Assembly: GCF_016909015.1 (NCBI RefSeq)
Contig: NZ_JAFBFA010000006.1
Coordinates: forward strand, 124,001-188,000
DNA length: 64,000 nt
Reading direction: 5' to 3'
Origin: Gracilibacillus alcaliphilus
GTDB taxonomy: Bacteria > Bacillota > Bacilli > Bacillales > Amphibacillaceae
A program made the translations under genes and the position numbers. The notes below the pieces were generated by a model, which saw nothing but the letters and a program-made list of their open reading frames with translations, was not told the DNA's origin and ran no database searches. Each line of letters begins with the position of its first letter. Within the stretch, counting starts at the first letter, position 1. Shown here piece after piece: positions 61,500-64,000 of this stretch.

Positions 61500-62048
61500 C
61501 TAGGGGGTTGCACTATTTTTTTCACCTAGAAATTCATCTTTTCGAATGGAGAAACCAAAATGCGGCATATCTACTCCATAATAATGCCGAATATCTCTTC
61601 CTCGCACCTTCATCCCATTTTTTATCGCCACATTCATAGAAGCAATATTACTATCACGTATGATGGAATAGACTTCTTTACAACCTAATTGAAGAAATGC
61701 ATATCTTTTAGCAGCCTGAGCAGCTTCAATCGCATAACCTTGGTGCCAGCAATCCTGCCGCAGCAGGTAGCCAATTTCAAGCACGGATTCCCCTTGAAAA
61801 TGTTGATAAGTCAAGCCACATTGTCCAATCATGTCACTGGTTTCTTTAAGAATCAACGCCCAAAGTCCATGACCATCTTGTTTGTATCTATCCAATTGAT
61901 TGTGAAGCCAGGACAGTACTTCCTCATCATTAAATGCATGTTCATAGGCATGCATAACTTCAGGATCTTGCAAAATATCAGCTAGCCTTTGATAGTCAGA
62001 GTGATCCATTTCCCTAGTATAGAGACGTTCGGTTTCAAAGATTATCAT
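61500..62048 (-). CDS. GNAT-family N-acetyltransferase (RimJ/RimL type)
   Basis: A 182-residue acetyl-CoA-dependent acetyltransferase. FETERLYTREMDHSDYQRL opens the domain, MIGQCGLTY and EIGYLLRQDCWHQGYAIEAA form the acetyl-CoA-binding motif A, and SIIRDSNIASMNVAIKNGMK is typical of the RimJ/RimL group that modifies ribosomal proteins or small amines. GAGAGGGGCAAATT precedes ATG 62048; the longer upstream frame is rejected. The substrate is not predictable. Confidence 0.9.
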   Translation of the reverse strand: MIIFETERLYTREMDHSDYQRLADILQDPEVMHAYEHAFNDEEVLSWLHNQLDRYKQDGHGLWALILKETSDMIGQCGLTYQHFQGESVLEIGYLLRQDCWHQGYAIEAAQAAKRYAFLQLGCKEVYSIIRDSNIASMNVAIKNGMKVRGRDIRHYYGVDMPHFGFSIRKDEFLGEKNSATP

Positions 62049-62179
62049 AATTTGCCCCTCTCTATTAAATCTTATCATAAGATAAAAACGAATTGTTTCC
62101 TTTGTTTTGGAAAATAAGAATATTGTGACAAGGTACAGTATACAGTAAATCATAGCATAGAGGAGGTGTTGAGCAATAT

Positions 62180-62290
62180 ATGATCTGTTGTCAAGATAGA
62201 ACTTGTCTGTTCAACATGACTATAATACTAAAAAAAGGAATCTATTTCTTTACTCAATTTACTGGAACTCAAATCAAGATGGATTGTTAA
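62180..62290 (+). CDS. Possible 36-residue small protein
   Basis: MICCQDRTCLFNMTIILKKG followed by IYFFTQFTGTQIKMDC. The ATG at 62180 is preceded by GAGGAGGTG about 12 nt upstream, and a long terminator-like hairpin begins immediately after the stop. That gives a complete miniature transcription unit. The product has four cysteines and a hydrophobic middle. No family is recognised, and conservation is untested. Confidence 0.4.
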   Translation: MICCQDRTCLFNMTIILKKGIYFFTQFTGTQIKMDC

Positions 62291-62291
62291 A

Positions 62292-62336
62292 CAAAAGGAG
62301 GGACAGGAGCCATTTATGGATCTGTCCCTCTTCTTG
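62292..62336. terminator. Long bidirectional hairpin terminator
   Basis: GAGGGACAG (62298-62306) pairs with CTGTCCCTC (62322-62330), extended outward by AACAA/TTGTT pairing past a three-base mismatch. It follows the possible small gene at 62180-62290. Confidence 0.75.
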
Positions 62337-62747
62337 TTTAACAAACATACTCCATCTCTATACGTATGAATTGGTTTATGGGTTTATGATCCGACAACTA
62401 TCTTGTCTTTATATCTAAAATCAGGAATCATAAACAGCGCATAGATTTATTTGGCTATTACATTGTTTGAAGCGTTACCTAATGAAATTTTAAGTGAAAA
62501 AATATTGATTAATAAAATCTAGCATGTTAACATTCTAGTATACTAGTTTAACAAGTATATGAATGGATTTTTGAAAGCGTTTCTATTTAGGGGGTGTTAA
62601 AGTACATCAAGTGTTTATACCTTATTAATATTTGTGAGATCTCTACTAGTTAGAACTTATGATCAGTAAGTGCTGAAATTAATAAAGAGTAACACCACTT
62701 AATAAATGAGCTGGAAGTATTAAATCATATTGTTGGAGGGATGTACT
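62337..62747 (+). promoter_or_regulatory. Control region of the third ABC sugar-binding gene
   Basis: No gene is seen in 410 bp of AT-rich sequence. CTAGTATACTAG (62535-62546) is a perfect 12-bp palindrome flanked by GTTAA and TTAAC. TTGAAAGCGTTTCTA (62571-62585) differs at one position from the CcpA cre consensus. TTGGAGGG (62733-62740) is the ribosome site. Confidence 0.55.
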
Positions 62748-64000
62748 GTGAGATATAAAAACAAGTTACTATTTTCATTTATGTTTCTATTGGCAATCGT
62801 TTTATTTGGCTGTCAACAAAATGATGGGAATGGTGGGTCTGAAGGCAATGTTTCACTTAGGGTTTTACATAGTTTTACTGGTTCCCAGCCCCAGGCTCCT
62901 GTTATAGAACCAGCTATTGAAGCATTCGATCAAACACATGACGATATCAGTTTAAATATTCAAACAGCCCCGGGTAATGACATTTTGGATCAATTAAGAA
63001 CAGAGATGGCTGCTCAAGATCCACCAGATGTTTTTACTCATTGGGGAATGAGGAGAACAGAAAATTATATAAAAAATGGGATTATTCCTGATATTACTGA
63101 ATTAATTGAAGAAGATGAAGAATTAGAAGGTTTATATATTGATGGAGCATTTGACCCTGTTACCTACCAAGGGGGCATTTATGGTTTACCCTTTCAAGGA
63201 TATAGCTACTATTTGATGATAAATAAAGATTTGTTTGAAGAGCATAATGTGGAAATACCTACAACGTATGATGAGCTCAAAGAGGCAGTTGTACAGTTTA
63301 ATGAAGCAGGTTTAATTCCATTTGCTGCAAATAATCATAGTGTCAGATATATGATGTTAACATGGTTTGCCCAGAAACAAACAGTAGAAGAATTAAGAGC
63401 CTATGCTACAGCAGAGGAAGAATTTGGCGAAGATTTATTAGAAGCAGCTGAAAAAGTACAAGAATTAGCTGCGTTAGGTGCATTTCCAGATGGGTATATG
63501 AGCTTAGAGACAGCGCAATCTTTAGAGATATTTCATGCAGAACAGTCTCCTATGTTTTATCAGCATAGTTGGACAGTGGGATCGATTGATGAGGAATTAC
63601 TCGATACTTATGAAGTTATTCCATTTCCATTAGGCGATGAAGCATCAGAACCAACTGTGTTAGCCGGTACAGGCCATTTTGTTTATATGAGTCAAGAGGC
63701 ATTCGATGACCCAGAAAAACGTGAGGCTGCTTGGGAATTAATGAAAACGATTGCTGGACCAGATGTAGCGAAAGAGTTTATTGAGGATATTTCAAATAAT
63801 ACAGCACTAAATGTAGACTATGATGAATCTAAACTTAATCCGATATTTAAACAAGTCTTAGATGAAATGAATAATGCAGAGAAATTATTGCCTTCCTATG
63901 AAGAAGATCTGTTTGCTTCTGCAGTAGAGGGAGAATACTGGCCGTTAACTGATGCCCTGTTATTAGGTGATATAACTCCTCAACAGTATGTAGATCAAAT
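62748..64000 (+). CDS. ABC transporter extracellular sugar-binding lipoprotein (third system; cut by window end)
   Basis: At least 417 residues from GTG 62748, 7 nt after TTGGAGGG; the stop codon is beyond the window. The nearby ATG 62741 leads to an early stop. A signal peptide ends in lipobox LFGC (Cys about 24), then VSLRVLHSFTGSQPQAPVIE, AAQDPPDVFTHWGM, GLPFQGYSYYLMINKDLFEE and FPLGDEASEPTVLAGTG. These are typical of COG1653 sugar-binding proteins. It is unlike either other binding protein in the window. A cre-like site in its upstream region suggests catabolite control, and permease genes probably follow outside. Confidence 0.9.
   Translation, partial: MRYKNKLLFSFMFLLAIVLFGCQQNDGNGGSEGNVSLRVLHSFTGSQPQAPVIEPAIEAFDQTHDDISLNIQTAPGNDILDQLRTEMAAQDPPDVFTHWGMRRTENYIKNGIIPDITELIEEDEELEGLYIDGAFDPVTYQGGIYGLPFQGYSYYLMINKDLFEEHNVEIPTTYDELKEAVVQFNEAGLIPFAANNHSVRYMMLTWFAQKQTVEELRAYATAEEEFGEDLLEAAEKVQELAALGAFPDGYMSLETAQSLEIFHAEQSPMFYQHSWTVGSIDEELLDTYEVIPFPLGDEASEPTVLAGTGHFVYMSQEAFDDPEKREAAWELMKTIAGPDVAKEFIEDISNNTALNVDYDESKLNPIFKQVLDEMNNAEKLLPSYEEDLFASAVEGEYWPLTDALLLGDITPQQYVDQ

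Noticed and set aside
1..64000. CRISPR arrays, prophage genes or intact insertion sequences
   Set aside because: No regularly spaced direct repeats, phage structural genes or complete transposase genes were seen; only repeat fragments and possible remnants are present.

Overview
The window looks like a chromosome segment of a low-GC, spore-former-type Firmicute of the family Bacillaceae. The support is AGGAGG-like ribosome sites throughout, TTGACA/TATAAT promoters, cre-like CcpA sites, GlpP antitermination, and typical Bacillaceae genes (TrmL/CspR type, QueG, Lmo0937-type and YwnF-type small proteins). The large load of sugar oxidoreductases and ABC sugar transporters would fit a halotolerant genus such as Gracilibacillus, but the genus is a guess.

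Layout. 1-1.6 kb: the tail of an unknown gene, a ZIP metal transporter, a small membrane protein and tRNA-Gly(TCC). 1.9-8.0 kb (minus): a four-gene extracellular polysaccharide operon. It encodes a two-domain deacetylase lipoprotein, a PilZ-fused family 2 glycosyltransferase, a degenerate deacetylase-like membrane protein and a GH18-like lipoprotein. 8.5-16.5 kb: housekeeping genes (ABC-class ATPase, QueG, O6-alkylguanine methyltransferase, amidase, TrmL, phosphoesterase, small proteins, an atypical response regulator).

16.6-38.9 kb is the metabolic core. It starts with an AraC regulator and a ThuA / Gfo-Idh-MocA / TIM-barrel isomerase / Gfo-Idh-MocA run, followed by another isomerase, a lone PTS EIIA and a zinc alcohol dehydrogenase. 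Next is a CcpA-controlled-looking ABC sugar transporter with two more Gfo-Idh-MocA enzymes and a YesL-type protein, then a GntR-type regulator. Last is a LacI regulator with a second ABC transporter and a second YesL-type protein. The dehydrogenase + TIM-barrel epimerase + Zn-dehydrogenase set resembles the E. coli YcjS/YcjR/YcjQ 3-keto-glycoside system.

39.0-43.7 kb (minus): a divergent PRPP synthetase paralogue, a small membrane protein and PEP carboxylase, with a striking 72-nt structured element between the first two. 44.4-51.4 kb: a glycerol/dihydroxyacetone region (glpP, glpK, glpD, an internally deleted kinase remnant, dhaKLM) without glpF. 51.4-56.9 kb: a second sugar-oxidoreductase locus built around an AraC regulator, with two Gfo-Idh-MocA enzymes, a DUF993 protein that looks like a Schiff-base aldolase, and a TIM-barrel isomerase. 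57.3-61.3 kb: a decayed coiled-coil gene tail, a WYL regulator, an NmrA-type reductase and a DrrAB-type ABC exporter. 61.5-64 kb: an acetyltransferase, a possible 36-residue small-protein gene and the start of a third ABC sugar-binding lipoprotein that runs off the window.

Taken together, the window appears devoted to taking up oligosaccharides or glycosides by ABC transport under catabolite control and processing them through oxidation/epimerisation (keto-sugar) chemistry. Glycerol-type carbon and polysaccharide export are encoded nearby. No prophage, CRISPR array or intact insertion sequence was seen.
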